A stretch of 64,000 nt of DNA from Pseudomonas sp. Q1-7 (GTDB lineage: Bacteria > Pseudomonadota > Gammaproteobacteria > Pseudomonadales > Pseudomonadaceae). A program made the translations under genes and the position numbers. This document shows positions 8,241-16,395 of this stretch, one piece after another. The stretch lies in NCBI RefSeq assembly GCF_028010285.1, contig NZ_CP116304.1, forward strand, positions 3,240,501 through 3,304,500, read 5' to 3'. The stretch's first letter is position 1. Every line of letters starts with the position of its first letter. The notes beneath the pieces are model-generated. The model was not told the DNA's origin. It saw nothing but the letters and a program-made list of their open reading frames with translations, and made no database searches.

Positions 8241-9245
8241 TTAGCGGGCCTTGAGGCCTTTGATGTCGAGGGGAACGGAAAGCCCCAGAAGCACGTCCGG
8301 CGAATCCTCGGTCATGCCGAAGCCCGCGTTGACGTTGACGATGTAGTCCGGCGAGGTTCGCAGGCCGAGGGAGAAGTTCATGACCGAACTGGTCTGCTCG
8401 GTCCCCTCCAGGTTCCCGCTCTGGAACTTGTAGGTCGGCTTCGTCGTGTAGGCCATCTGGTAGGAGGTGGCCAGGGACACGTCGTAGGACAGCGCGTAGG
8501 CGAAGCCCATGCTGAAGTTGAGGGTGTCGCCCGGCTCCACGTCTTCCAGCAGGCGGCCGCCGCGTACCTGATGGATGTCGTGCACCGGCAGGTTGTAGGT
8601 GTAACCCACCGAGCCGAAGAGCACGACCGGGTCGATCACGTAGGACAGGTTGGCGCCCACGCCCAGGCTGTAGTAGCCGTTGCCGGTGGACATGTCGTTG
8701 TCCGGGTTGATGTCGTAGGGGCTGTCGCCGGTGGGCAGGCCGAGGGTTGCATACAGCGTGGTGACGGGACGGCCGCGGGTGGACGACCAGGGCTGCCAGC
8801 GCAGGGAGGCGGAAATGTCGCCGAGACTGTAGACGTTGATGTCGCGCTCGGTGTCGTACTTGGCGACGAAGGGCAGGCGCATGCTGAAGGTCAGGTTGTC
8901 CCACACCCCGTAATCGAAGGTGAAGGCGTTGGTGAAGGTGTGCTGGGCCTCGCTCTGGCTGAGCACGCTGTAGACATTGGAGCCGGTGCGGAAGGTTTCG
9001 ATCCGGGTGTCGCGCACCAGCGAGTAGTCGAAACCGTAGGTGAGTGTGCGCTCGCCTTTCTTCAGCAGCGTGTAGCTCTTCTCTGATGCCTGGAAGACCT
9101 CCTCCAGCGCCTTGGCGCTGTCGGCGTCATCCGCCTTCTTGCTCAGTGCGTCACGCGCGTCGTCCACCGAGTTTTCCTCGGCCTGCAGCGGCAGACTGGT
9201 ACAGAGCACCAGCATGGCCAGCCATGCGTATTCCCTTGGTCCCAT
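8241..9245 (-). CDS. Outer-membrane beta-barrel with N-terminal helical segment (FilC/FapF-like layout)
   Basis: 334 residues: signal peptide (MGPREYAWLAMLVLCTSLPLQA), an acidic helical stretch at about 24-65 rich in Asp/Ala/Lys that may form a coiled coil, then beta strands typical of the 'transporter/meta-pathway' barrel class (TLTYGFDYSLVRDTR, YATLGLPTG) to the end. The helix-then-barrel layout, next to a C39 peptidase, recalls FapF, the amyloid-secreting barrel of Pseudomonas. I see no clear sequence identity to FapF, so this is an architectural comparison. ATG 9245 follows GGGGATAGCACC. Confidence 0.65.
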   Translation of the reverse strand: MGPREYAWLAMLVLCTSLPLQAEENSVDDARDALSKKADDADSAKALEEVFQASEKSYTLLKKGERTLTYGFDYSLVRDTRIETFRTGSNVYSVLSQSEAQHTFTNAFTFDYGVWDNLTFSMRLPFVAKYDTERDINVYSLGDISASLRWQPWSSTRGRPVTTLYATLGLPTGDSPYDINPDNDMSTGNGYYSLGVGANLSYVIDPVVLFGSVGYTYNLPVHDIHQVRGGRLLEDVEPGDTLNFSMGFAYALSYDVSLATSYQMAYTTKPTYKFQSGNLEGTEQTSSVMNFSLGLRTSPDYIVNVNAGFGMTEDSPDVLLGLSVPLDIKGLKAR

Positions 9246-9282
9246 GGTGCTATCCCCAGGTCTTTCTTGTTATGAGCGGGTG

Positions 9283-10044
9283 TCACTTGCGGCGGATGTA
9301 GCGGATATCGCCCCCCGAACCCAGTTCGTCGACTTCGTTCTGGGAGAATTTCGAGATCTGCGGAAACGCCTGGAACGCCAGCAGGCTGACGATGCGGTCA
9401 TCCACCAGGCGCAGGTCGCGCTCGGTGAGGGCCATGGCGTTCCGCGGTTCGTTGCCCGTGGGGAAGATCACGAAAAGGACGTTCTGGTCCCAGATTTCCT
9501 CGAAGCGGGCACGGGTGAAACTGATGTTGCCCAGGGCGGGGTCGGCGACGAACACGTGGTCGTTGTAGACGTCGCGCACCACCACGAAGTGCTTGAAGCC
9601 GCCGTAATGGATCGGAACGATGGCCGGATGCTCCAGGGCGTCCAGGTCGGCGAACTCGGCACGAAAGCCGCCGCTCTTGTAGCCCAGGGCGCCGACGAAA
9701 CGTTTCATGTCCAGCAGCGAGAAGCCCCGGCGCTCGACGATCTTGTCGGCTTCGCCGTAGCGCAGCAGGCCTTCCATCACCTGGCGTTCTTCCAGGTTCC
9801 GGCCCAGGTAGTAGTCGAGCATCGTGGTCAGCGCGGCAGAGCCGCAGCTGTAGTCGTAGGCCTGGCGGATGACATTGCGGAACTGCAGTTGGCTCATCGG
9901 CTCCACGACCGCCGTTTCGCGGTAAGGACCGTTGGGCGTGAGCGGCTGGCTGATGTTCACCGCACCTTGCGGTTGCGGCTTGGTGTCCACTGCCTGGGTG
10001 AAGCCGAACAGCCCCAGCAAACTGCCAATCAGGATTTCGATCAT
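9283..10044 (-). CDS. C39-type cysteine peptidase (FapD/FilB-like)
   Basis: 253 residues from ATG 10044 (a GTG at 10068 is an alternative). An N-terminal hydrophobic stretch (MIEILIGSLLGLFGF) suggests export or a membrane anchor. The C39 papain-like core is visible: QAYDYSCGSAALTTML with Gln61 and Cys67, KHFVVVRDV with His152, and VADPALGNISF with Asp168, which together give the catalytic Gln-Cys-His-Asp set. Unlike bacteriocin C39 domains there is no ABC transporter attached. FapD of the functional-amyloid operon is the same kind of stand-alone C39 peptidase. The likely substrate is another product of this operon. Confidence 0.85.
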   Translation of the reverse strand: MIEILIGSLLGLFGFTQAVDTKPQPQGAVNISQPLTPNGPYRETAVVEPMSQLQFRNVIRQAYDYSCGSAALTTMLDYYLGRNLEERQVMEGLLRYGEADKIVERRGFSLLDMKRFVGALGYKSGGFRAEFADLDALEHPAIVPIHYGGFKHFVVVRDVYNDHVFVADPALGNISFTRARFEEIWDQNVLFVIFPTGNEPRNAMALTERDLRLVDDRIVSLLAFQAFPQISKFSQNEVDELGSGGDIRYIRRK

Positions 10045-10069
10045 TGCCGTTCCGACGACTCGACGCACG

Positions 10070-10107
10070 GGAAAGGCCCCCGCCAGCGAAAGCCGACGGA
10101 GCCTTCC
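10070..10107. promoter_or_regulatory. Intercistronic GC-rich hairpin between the FilA-like and C39 genes
   Basis: GGAAAGGCCCC and the near-complement GGAGCCTTCC flank a short loop in the 86-bp gap behind the first gene of the operon. There is no T run, so it is not a classical terminator. It may protect the upstream mRNA from 3' exonuclease or attenuate downstream expression, a common way to make more of a structural subunit than of its export machinery. Seen directly; role inferred. Confidence 0.45.
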
Positions 10108-10130
10108 GGGTTACAGGATGAAGCGGGCTG

Positions 10131-10577
10131 TCAGTGACCCCAGACCTTGATGGTCGAGCCGGACAGGTTCATGCCGTTGACGGCCAGGGAACCGATGCTG
10201 GCGGCGCTCTCATCACCGACGCGGATGGCGCCGACGGTCAGGGTGCCGGTGATCGCCGGCAGGCTGATCTGCAGCTTGTCGTTGGCGCCGCCGTCGATCA
10301 CGTCGATTTTCAGCGGGTCGCTGTCGGAAATGTCGAAGCCGCTGAAGCCCAGGTTTTCCATGCGCAGGGTGCCGGCGACGGGCGTCGAGCCGGAGGTGTC
10401 GGTATCGGTGTAGACGACGCTGCCGATGTTGCCGTTGAAGCTACCGGAGATACTGATGCCGTCCTGACCGGTCACGCCGGACAGCGCGGAATCGTCCATG
10501 GCCTTGAGGTCGGCCTGGGCCATGAACGGAGCGGCAAGTACTGCGGCGGCCAGCGCCAGTTGTTTGAAGCTTTTCAT
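10131..10577 (-). CDS. Small secreted DUF6160-like protein (FilA-like candidate structural subunit)
   Basis: 148 residues from ATG 10577, preceded by TTGGAGATAAAAAGA. The signal peptide is MKSFKQLALAAAVLAAPFMAQA, with cleavage expected before DLKAMDD. The mature start DLKAMDDSALSGVTGQDGIS is the hallmark of DUF6160-type proteins. The remainder is low in charge, rich in Gly/Ser/Thr/Asp, and made of regular beta-like segments with no Cys, as expected for a surface or fibre-forming protein. It is the first gene of the five-gene operon and is followed by a stabilising hairpin, consistent with being the most abundant product. Subunit role is inferred. Confidence 0.7.
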   Translation of the reverse strand: MKSFKQLALAAAVLAAPFMAQADLKAMDDSALSGVTGQDGISISGSFNGNIGSVVYTDTDTSGSTPVAGTLRMENLGFSGFDISDSDPLKIDVIDGGANDKLQISLPAITGTLTVGAIRVGDESAASIGSLAVNGMNLSGSTIKVWGH

Positions 10578-10807
10578 TCTTTTTATCTCCAAAGTTCACA
10601 GGTGGGTTGCCCCCAGGGCCTGCCGTCGACTCCTGTCAGCGGCAGTCGGACCGGCTGACGCCGATCTCCAGGCCGGATGCTGCTTCCCTAGGCGCATCCG
10701 GCGAGGATTCGTGAAGCACCGTGCTTCTCGACCTGGGAACAAAACTACTGAGCCCCTCCCCCGCTGCCAGCCCATCCAAGGGATGGAGGACGGCGGGACT
10801 CCCCACC

Positions 10808-13519
10808 TCAAGCCTCGCTCAGGAGGCCCAGGCTCTTGCCTTTCAGTACCGCCTGGGTGCGACTGCGCACGCCGAGCTTGGCGAACAGGTTGTGCAGGTG
10901 CCACTTGATGGTGGCCTCCGACAGGTGCACCGCCTGGGCGATGTCGCGGTTGGAAAGTCCGGCCGCGACATAGCGCAGGATTTCTCGCTCACGATGGCTA
11001 ACATCCTGATTTTCATCAAAAAAACCAGGATCGATGGCGAGCCGTCGACACTGCTCGCGCAGGCCCTCGGCCACACCCTGCCAGGCGCTGGCGCGCTTGG
11101 GTTCGGCGCTGCGCCAGGCGTCCCAGAGCGGCAGCAGCCACAGCGCGTCATCCTGGAACAACCGTCGGTAGCCGAGCTTCCAGGCCTCTTCCAGGGTGTT
11201 CTGGAACAGGGCGAAGGCCTTCTCGCTGTTACCCCTGCGCCAATACGCCACAGAAAGTAACAGCGACAGGCGCAGGCGGCGGTCGCGCTGATGTTCGTCC
11301 TGCTGCCGCGCCAGGCAACTCTCCAGGCTGACCTGGGCCCGTTCGGGGCGGCGCTCGCTCAGGGCCAGGCGCGCTTCGGTCAAGGCCAGTACGCTGTGCG
11401 CGTCGGAATAACGCGCGAGTGGCAGCACCGCCAGGTGCTGCTGCAACTGCAGGCAGACGCGCTCGGCCTCGTTGGGCCGCCGCAGCCAGAGCAGGAACTG
11501 CACCTTGCACGCCATGCCATGGGCGAATACCCGCTCGTAACCCGCCCCCTGCAGGCCGGCCAACCAGTCGTCGAGCTGGGCCAGGGCCTGCTCCGCCTCG
11601 CCGGCGAAGAAGCGCGCCCGCGCCATCACCAGCTGCCCGCGACTGATCAGTTCCACCGGTGTGGCCACGTCGCGCCAGGTGGTGGCCAGGGGCAGTTCGG
11701 CAAGCACCGCCGCGTGGCGGTCCTGCTCGTACAGCAGGTCGGCATAGGCCAGGGCCAGGGGGCCGCCCACCCGGCTGCGCCGGCCGAACACGCCTTCTAC
11801 CCGCGCCCGGGCGCTCTCGGCAATGGCCCGGCCCCGTTCGAGGTCGCCGCTTTCCTTGCAGATCAGCGATTCGATCAGGCTGGTCATGACGTGCAGGTAT
11901 TCGCTGTCCGTCAGTTTCAGGTTGTCGCGCGCGATGGCGATGGCCTTGGCGGCTTCGCCGAACTCGCTCATCAGCGCGTAGGCCGCCGCCTGCACGCAGG
12001 CCAGGCTGGCGCGGAACACCGGCTGGTTGTCCGGCACCATGGCCAGCCACTGGCGAGCGACCTTGAGACAGGCCTCGAGCTTGTCCTGGTAGAGCATCAC
12101 CAGGGCCTTGAGCACCTGCGAGGCCGCCAGCAGTTCGCCGAGGCCAAAGTGGATCACCTTGCCGCGCCCTTGCAGCAGGCGCGTGCTGACCTCCTCGATC
12201 AGCGCCTCGGATTCGGCGAAGCGCTGCTCGAAGGCCAGTTGCCAGGCATAGAAGATCTGGAACACCGGATGCTCGCGGATAACCTCGGCGGGTACTTCCT
12301 TGAGCATGGAGAGGATGCCGTAGACCCGGTTGCCGGCGATCAACCGCGCGCCCTGGCGTTCGAGCATTTCGGCGGCGAAGGCGAAGTCGCGTCCGCGCAG
12401 GGCGTATTTGATGGCACGGTCCGGCAGGTCATGGCCTTCGCACCAGCGCGCCGCCGCGTGCAGCAAGGTGGTCGGGTCGGTCTGGCGCACCAGCCGGCCC
12501 TGGAGGAATTCCGCGAACAGGTGGTGATAGCGGAACCACTCGCCCTGCTCGTCCAGGGGAATCACGAAGAGTTGCTCGCGCTGCAGGCGCATGAGCATGT
12601 CGAGACCGTCGCGGCGGCCGGTCAAGGCGTTGCACAGGTCAGCGCAGAACTCGTCCAGCACCGAGGTCTGGTCGAGGAACTGCTGCAGCGCCTGGGGCAG
12701 GCTGTCGAGCACGTCTTCGGTCAGGTAGTCGGCGATGTTGCGTTCGCTGCCGCTGAGGCTGGCGAGAAAAGCGGCGCGGTCGGGATGGCGCGCCAGCGCC
12801 AGGCTGGCCAGGTGCAGCGCGGTGATCCAGCCTTCCGTGCGAGTGTGCAGCAGGCGCACTTCGTCGCCGGACAGGGGCAACTGGCGCATCTCGCGCAAGT
12901 AGGCCTCGGTCTCGTCGAAGGTCAGGCGCAGGTCCTCGGCCTTCAGCAGGATCGACTCCGCCTCACTGAACAACAGGCGCGGCGTGAAGCGGGTGCTGCT
13001 GACCAGATGGACATGGCGCGGCAGGTTCTCGATCAGGTAACGCGCGCCCTGGTCCAGGGCGACGTGGCGAATGCGATGGAAGTCGTCGAGCATCAGGTAG
13101 AGCTCGCCCTCGATGCGCTCGAGGTCGCCGATGAAGGCGTCGATCACCGCTTCGATGGGCCAGTTCACGTCCCCCTGCAACAGACCGTCGGTGTTGCCGC
13201 CGAAACCGGGCAAGACGGCGTCGACCGCGGCCACCAGGTACTGCAACAGGCGCTGCGGCTCGCTGTCCGCCTCGTCGCAGGACAACCAGGCGACATGCGC
13301 GCCTTCGGCCTGCAGCCGCTGGCGGAACAGGCTCAGGGTGGTGCTCTTGCCGAAGCCGGCCGGCGCACTGAGGACCAGCACGCGGCGGTCGCGGGCGTCC
13401 AGCAGGCGCTGGATCAGGGCGCGGCGCGGCAGCACCGGCCGGCCACCGGCGTCGGCCGGGAACAGCTTGGTGCGCAGCAGGGGAATCGGGTGCGGGCGAG
13501 ACAGGCAGAGGTCAGTCAT
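10808..13519 (-). CDS. LAL-type (MalT-like) LuxR family transcriptional regulator
   Basis: 903 residues: Walker A SAPAGFGKST (51-60) and a Walker B-like stretch LYLMLDDFHRI in an N-terminal STAND/NB-ARC-type ATPase, a long central TPR-like helical region, and a C-terminal LuxR HTH (HREREILRYVAAGLSNRDIA then LSEATIKWHLHNLFAKLG). Members of this family, such as MalT, oligomerise with ATP and an inducer and bind promoters through the HTH. It overlaps the preceding LAL gene by 4 bp (ATGA) and lies directly upstream of the secretion operon on the same strand, so it is the obvious candidate regulator. Inducer unknown. Confidence 0.88.
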   Translation of the reverse strand: MTDLCLSRPHPIPLLRTKLFPADAGGRPVLPRRALIQRLLDARDRRVLVLSAPAGFGKSTTLSLFRQRLQAEGAHVAWLSCDEADSEPQRLLQYLVAAVDAVLPGFGGNTDGLLQGDVNWPIEAVIDAFIGDLERIEGELYLMLDDFHRIRHVALDQGARYLIENLPRHVHLVSSTRFTPRLLFSEAESILLKAEDLRLTFDETEAYLREMRQLPLSGDEVRLLHTRTEGWITALHLASLALARHPDRAAFLASLSGSERNIADYLTEDVLDSLPQALQQFLDQTSVLDEFCADLCNALTGRRDGLDMLMRLQREQLFVIPLDEQGEWFRYHHLFAEFLQGRLVRQTDPTTLLHAAARWCEGHDLPDRAIKYALRGRDFAFAAEMLERQGARLIAGNRVYGILSMLKEVPAEVIREHPVFQIFYAWQLAFEQRFAESEALIEEVSTRLLQGRGKVIHFGLGELLAASQVLKALVMLYQDKLEACLKVARQWLAMVPDNQPVFRASLACVQAAAYALMSEFGEAAKAIAIARDNLKLTDSEYLHVMTSLIESLICKESGDLERGRAIAESARARVEGVFGRRSRVGGPLALAYADLLYEQDRHAAVLAELPLATTWRDVATPVELISRGQLVMARARFFAGEAEQALAQLDDWLAGLQGAGYERVFAHGMACKVQFLLWLRRPNEAERVCLQLQQHLAVLPLARYSDAHSVLALTEARLALSERRPERAQVSLESCLARQQDEHQRDRRLRLSLLLSVAYWRRGNSEKAFALFQNTLEEAWKLGYRRLFQDDALWLLPLWDAWRSAEPKRASAWQGVAEGLREQCRRLAIDPGFFDENQDVSHREREILRYVAAGLSNRDIAQAVHLSEATIKWHLHNLFAKLGVRSRTQAVLKGKSLGLLSEA

Positions 13520-16293
13520 GGTTCGAGCAGCCCCAGCTCGCGGGCGCGGCGGATGGCCTGGGTCCGGTTACGCACCTTGAGCTTTTCGTAGATGTTGTGC
13601 AGGTGCCATTTGACGGTCCCCAGCGCCAGGGTCAGCCGTTGACCGATTTCCTCGTTGGACAACCCCTGGGCAGCCAGGCGGACCACCTCGCGTTCGCGCT
13701 CGGTAAGCCCCTCTTCCAGCACGTCCAGGGATTTGCGCGCGGCCTGACCGGGCCAAGCCGCCAGCAGTTCGCGGATGAAGCCCTGCAGCGCCGGCTGGCG
13801 CTCGGCCGCCTCCAGTTGCTGGAGCAGCAGGCGAATGGCTTCGCCCTCTTCGACGAACAGGCTGCGCACCCGTTCGCGCTCGGCGCAGAGCAGGCATTGC
13901 ACCAGCAGGCTCTGCGCCCGTTCCTGGTAGCCCAGGCGCTGGTAGCTCAAGGCTGCCAGCAGGTCCAGGCGCAGCCGGTGCAGGCCATGCCAGTTGTCCG
14001 GCAGCTTGCCGCGCAGTTGGGTGATCTCGTGCAGCGCCTCGCTGAAGTGGCCGCGCGCCTGCTGCAGGCGCACACGGATCAGGCCCTGCACCCAGAGCGC
14101 CGAGTTGGCGCCGAGGTGATTGCCGCCGCTGGCCAGCTTGTTCCAGTCCACCCCCTTGAAGCGCTGCTCGGCACGCTTGATGCGGTCGCTCCCCGGTTCC
14201 TGGAGGATCAGCGAAACCTCGTCTGCCACCGCTCGCGCATAGAAGCGCCAGGACTGGTTGCGCGCGGCCAGGTTCTGCATCAGCACCAGGGTGGCCTGGG
14301 CTTCCTTGGGCTTGTCGCGCATGCGCTGGATGCGCGCGAGAACGAGCATGCCCTGGGCGTAGATGTCGATCGGGCGGATCACGTCGATGTGGGTCAGCGC
14401 GGCCCCCAGACGCTCCTCCAGGCCATCGAGACGCCCTTGCTGGTAGGCGATCAGCGACTCGACTATGACCGGCAGCGCCATGGCCCGGGATTTTTCGCCG
14501 AGGTGCGGGGTGACCTGGGCACGCATCTGTTCATGGAGGTTCTGCGCCTGTTTCACCTGGCCCTGTTCCAGGGCGAGGAGGATTTCCACGTTGGCCAGCT
14601 GCATGTCCAGGTAACGGCCTTCGAGAAAGTGGTTGCGCTGCTGCGCCAGGGCCATCAGGCGGCGTGCAGGGTCCGGCTGGGCGAGGGCCACCAGGGCCAT
14701 GGCACCGATGACCAGGATGGCCACTTCGAGGAAGGCCTGGTTGCGCCCGAGCTGGGCCTCGACGCGGCGGGCGATGCTCACACAGAGTTCGAGATCGTCC
14801 TTCTGCAGGGCAACGGCGGCCTTCACCGCCAGGGTGGCCAGGTACTTGTCGCTCAACGGCGCATCGGTGCGGCTGCCGCCCCAGCGCGCCAACAGCTCGT
14901 CGAGCATCCGGTTGGCCTCCGGCAACGCCATTTCGGTGGCACGGTGCCAGACATCGGCCAGGATCAGTGTCGGATACCGCTCGGCGATCGCGTCCGGCAC
15001 CTTCTGCCGCCAACGGTAGATCTTGTTCAACTGGCCGCGGTTGATCAGTTCCAGACCACAGCCGTCCACCAGCGCCGCGAGCATTTCCGGGTCTTCGGCC
15101 AGGCTCGCGTGCTCGATGGCCAGGTTCTGCATGTGGTGGTTGGCGAACCAGAGGCTGGCATTGAAATGCAGTTGCTTCAGCCGCTCGGGATCGCGCGCCT
15201 TGAGGCGAGCGCGCAGGAAATCGGCAAACAGGAGATGGAAGCGGTACCACTGGCGCTCGCGGTCCAGGGGCAGGAGGAACAGCTGCATGGTTTCCAGACG
15301 CTCCAGCAGGGCCTGGCCATCCTGGCGACCGGTCAGCGCGCTGGCCAGGTCGCCACTGAGCTGGCTCGCCACGCCCAGGGCCAGCAGGGCGTCCTGCAAC
15401 TCGCCTGGCAATTGCTCGAAGACGCTGGCCAGCAGGTACTGGCCCACGGTGGCCTGGTCGCTGCCCAGGCATTCCATCTGTTCGCTGGCCTGGGGCTGGT
15501 GGCGCAGCCACAGGCTCGCCAGTTGGACCCCTATCGCCCACCCTTCGGTATGGCTGTGCAAGGCCAGCAGTGCGGCATCATCCAGTTGCAGGCCGGTGCG
15601 GCAGAGGTAGTCACGGGTTTCCTCGACGGTCAGGCGCAGGTCGTCCAGACCGATCTCCAGCAGCCAGCCCTTGGCCCGCAGGGTCGCCAGGTTGAGCGGT
15701 GGCAGGGAACGGCTGCCGACGGCCAGGGTGAAGTTGGCCGGGGCCAGGCGTACCAGCCGGCCGAGGGCGGAGAAGAGTTCCGGGTCCCGCAGCAGGTGCA
15801 GGTCATCCAGTACCAGCACGAGCGGACCGGTGTGGCGGGCGAGGTCCACCAGCAGACTGTCCAGCACGGCGTTGACCGGAACCTGCATGGTGTTCTGCAG
15901 GTAACCACGGGCGTAGTCGCCGAGGCCGGGCACGGCCTCGCCGAGGGTCTTGATCAGTTGCTGGAAAAACCGCGCGGGGTCGTCGTCCTCGGTTTCCAGG
16001 GAAAACCAGGCCACCGCGCTGCCTGCGGCGCGGTGCTGTTCGGCGAGGGCCGCGAGGGCAGTGGTCTTGCCGAACCCGGCGGGCGCCGAGAACAGCAGGA
16101 GGCGGGCATGGGGATGGGCGGCAAGCGCCGTCTGGACCTGAGGTCGTGGCAGATAATCGGCAGATGCCGGCGGCGTTGCGAGTTTGGAGCGCTGGCGACT
16201 GCCAGCTGTAGGGCTGATGACTGCGTCCACTGCCTGAATCCCTGTGTCGTTATCATTGTGAGTCGGAGAACCTTCTCCGTGGGATTGGTACAT
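13516..16293 (-). CDS. Second LAL-type (MalT-like) LuxR family regulator
   Basis: 925 residues with the same plan as its downstream neighbour: Walker A SAPAGFGKTT (69-78), Walker B LVLVLDDLHLL, long helical repeat region, C-terminal LuxR HTH (TEREREVVRLAAQGLSNEEIGQ then LALGTVKWHLHNIYEKLKVRNRTQAI). The two genes are clearly paralogous but diverged, so this looks like an old tandem duplication. They share a stop/start overlap and must be co-transcribed. No strong Shine-Dalgarno sequence is visible before ATG 16293, so a slightly different start is possible. Confidence 0.87.
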   Translation of the reverse strand: MYQSHGEGSPTHNDNDTGIQAVDAVISPTAGSRQRSKLATPPASADYLPRPQVQTALAAHPHARLLLFSAPAGFGKTTALAALAEQHRAAGSAVAWFSLETEDDDPARFFQQLIKTLGEAVPGLGDYARGYLQNTMQVPVNAVLDSLLVDLARHTGPLVLVLDDLHLLRDPELFSALGRLVRLAPANFTLAVGSRSLPPLNLATLRAKGWLLEIGLDDLRLTVEETRDYLCRTGLQLDDAALLALHSHTEGWAIGVQLASLWLRHQPQASEQMECLGSDQATVGQYLLASVFEQLPGELQDALLALGVASQLSGDLASALTGRQDGQALLERLETMQLFLLPLDRERQWYRFHLLFADFLRARLKARDPERLKQLHFNASLWFANHHMQNLAIEHASLAEDPEMLAALVDGCGLELINRGQLNKIYRWRQKVPDAIAERYPTLILADVWHRATEMALPEANRMLDELLARWGGSRTDAPLSDKYLATLAVKAAVALQKDDLELCVSIARRVEAQLGRNQAFLEVAILVIGAMALVALAQPDPARRLMALAQQRNHFLEGRYLDMQLANVEILLALEQGQVKQAQNLHEQMRAQVTPHLGEKSRAMALPVIVESLIAYQQGRLDGLEERLGAALTHIDVIRPIDIYAQGMLVLARIQRMRDKPKEAQATLVLMQNLAARNQSWRFYARAVADEVSLILQEPGSDRIKRAEQRFKGVDWNKLASGGNHLGANSALWVQGLIRVRLQQARGHFSEALHEITQLRGKLPDNWHGLHRLRLDLLAALSYQRLGYQERAQSLLVQCLLCAERERVRSLFVEEGEAIRLLLQQLEAAERQPALQGFIRELLAAWPGQAARKSLDVLEEGLTEREREVVRLAAQGLSNEEIGQRLTLALGTVKWHLHNIYEKLKVRNRTQAIRRARELGLLEP

Positions 16294-16395
16294 AACTATC
16301 AGAATGCTTTTCCTACGTAAACGTCGGAAAAGGCTCTAGGATCGACGCTGCAGGCGGACTAGAATCCGCCCCTGCACCCAGCCCGCGCCGCCCCT

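Noticed and set aside
6849-9086. 745-codon plus-strand open frame
   Set aside because: It is the antisense shadow of two well-supported outer-membrane proteins; long antisense frames are expected at this GC content.
11291-16320. Two plus-strand frames of 766 and 907 codons opposite the LAL regulators
   Set aside because: Their composition (Gln/Gly/Val/Ala/His-rich, no domains) is typical of reverse-frame translation; the minus-strand genes have complete ATPase and HTH motifs.
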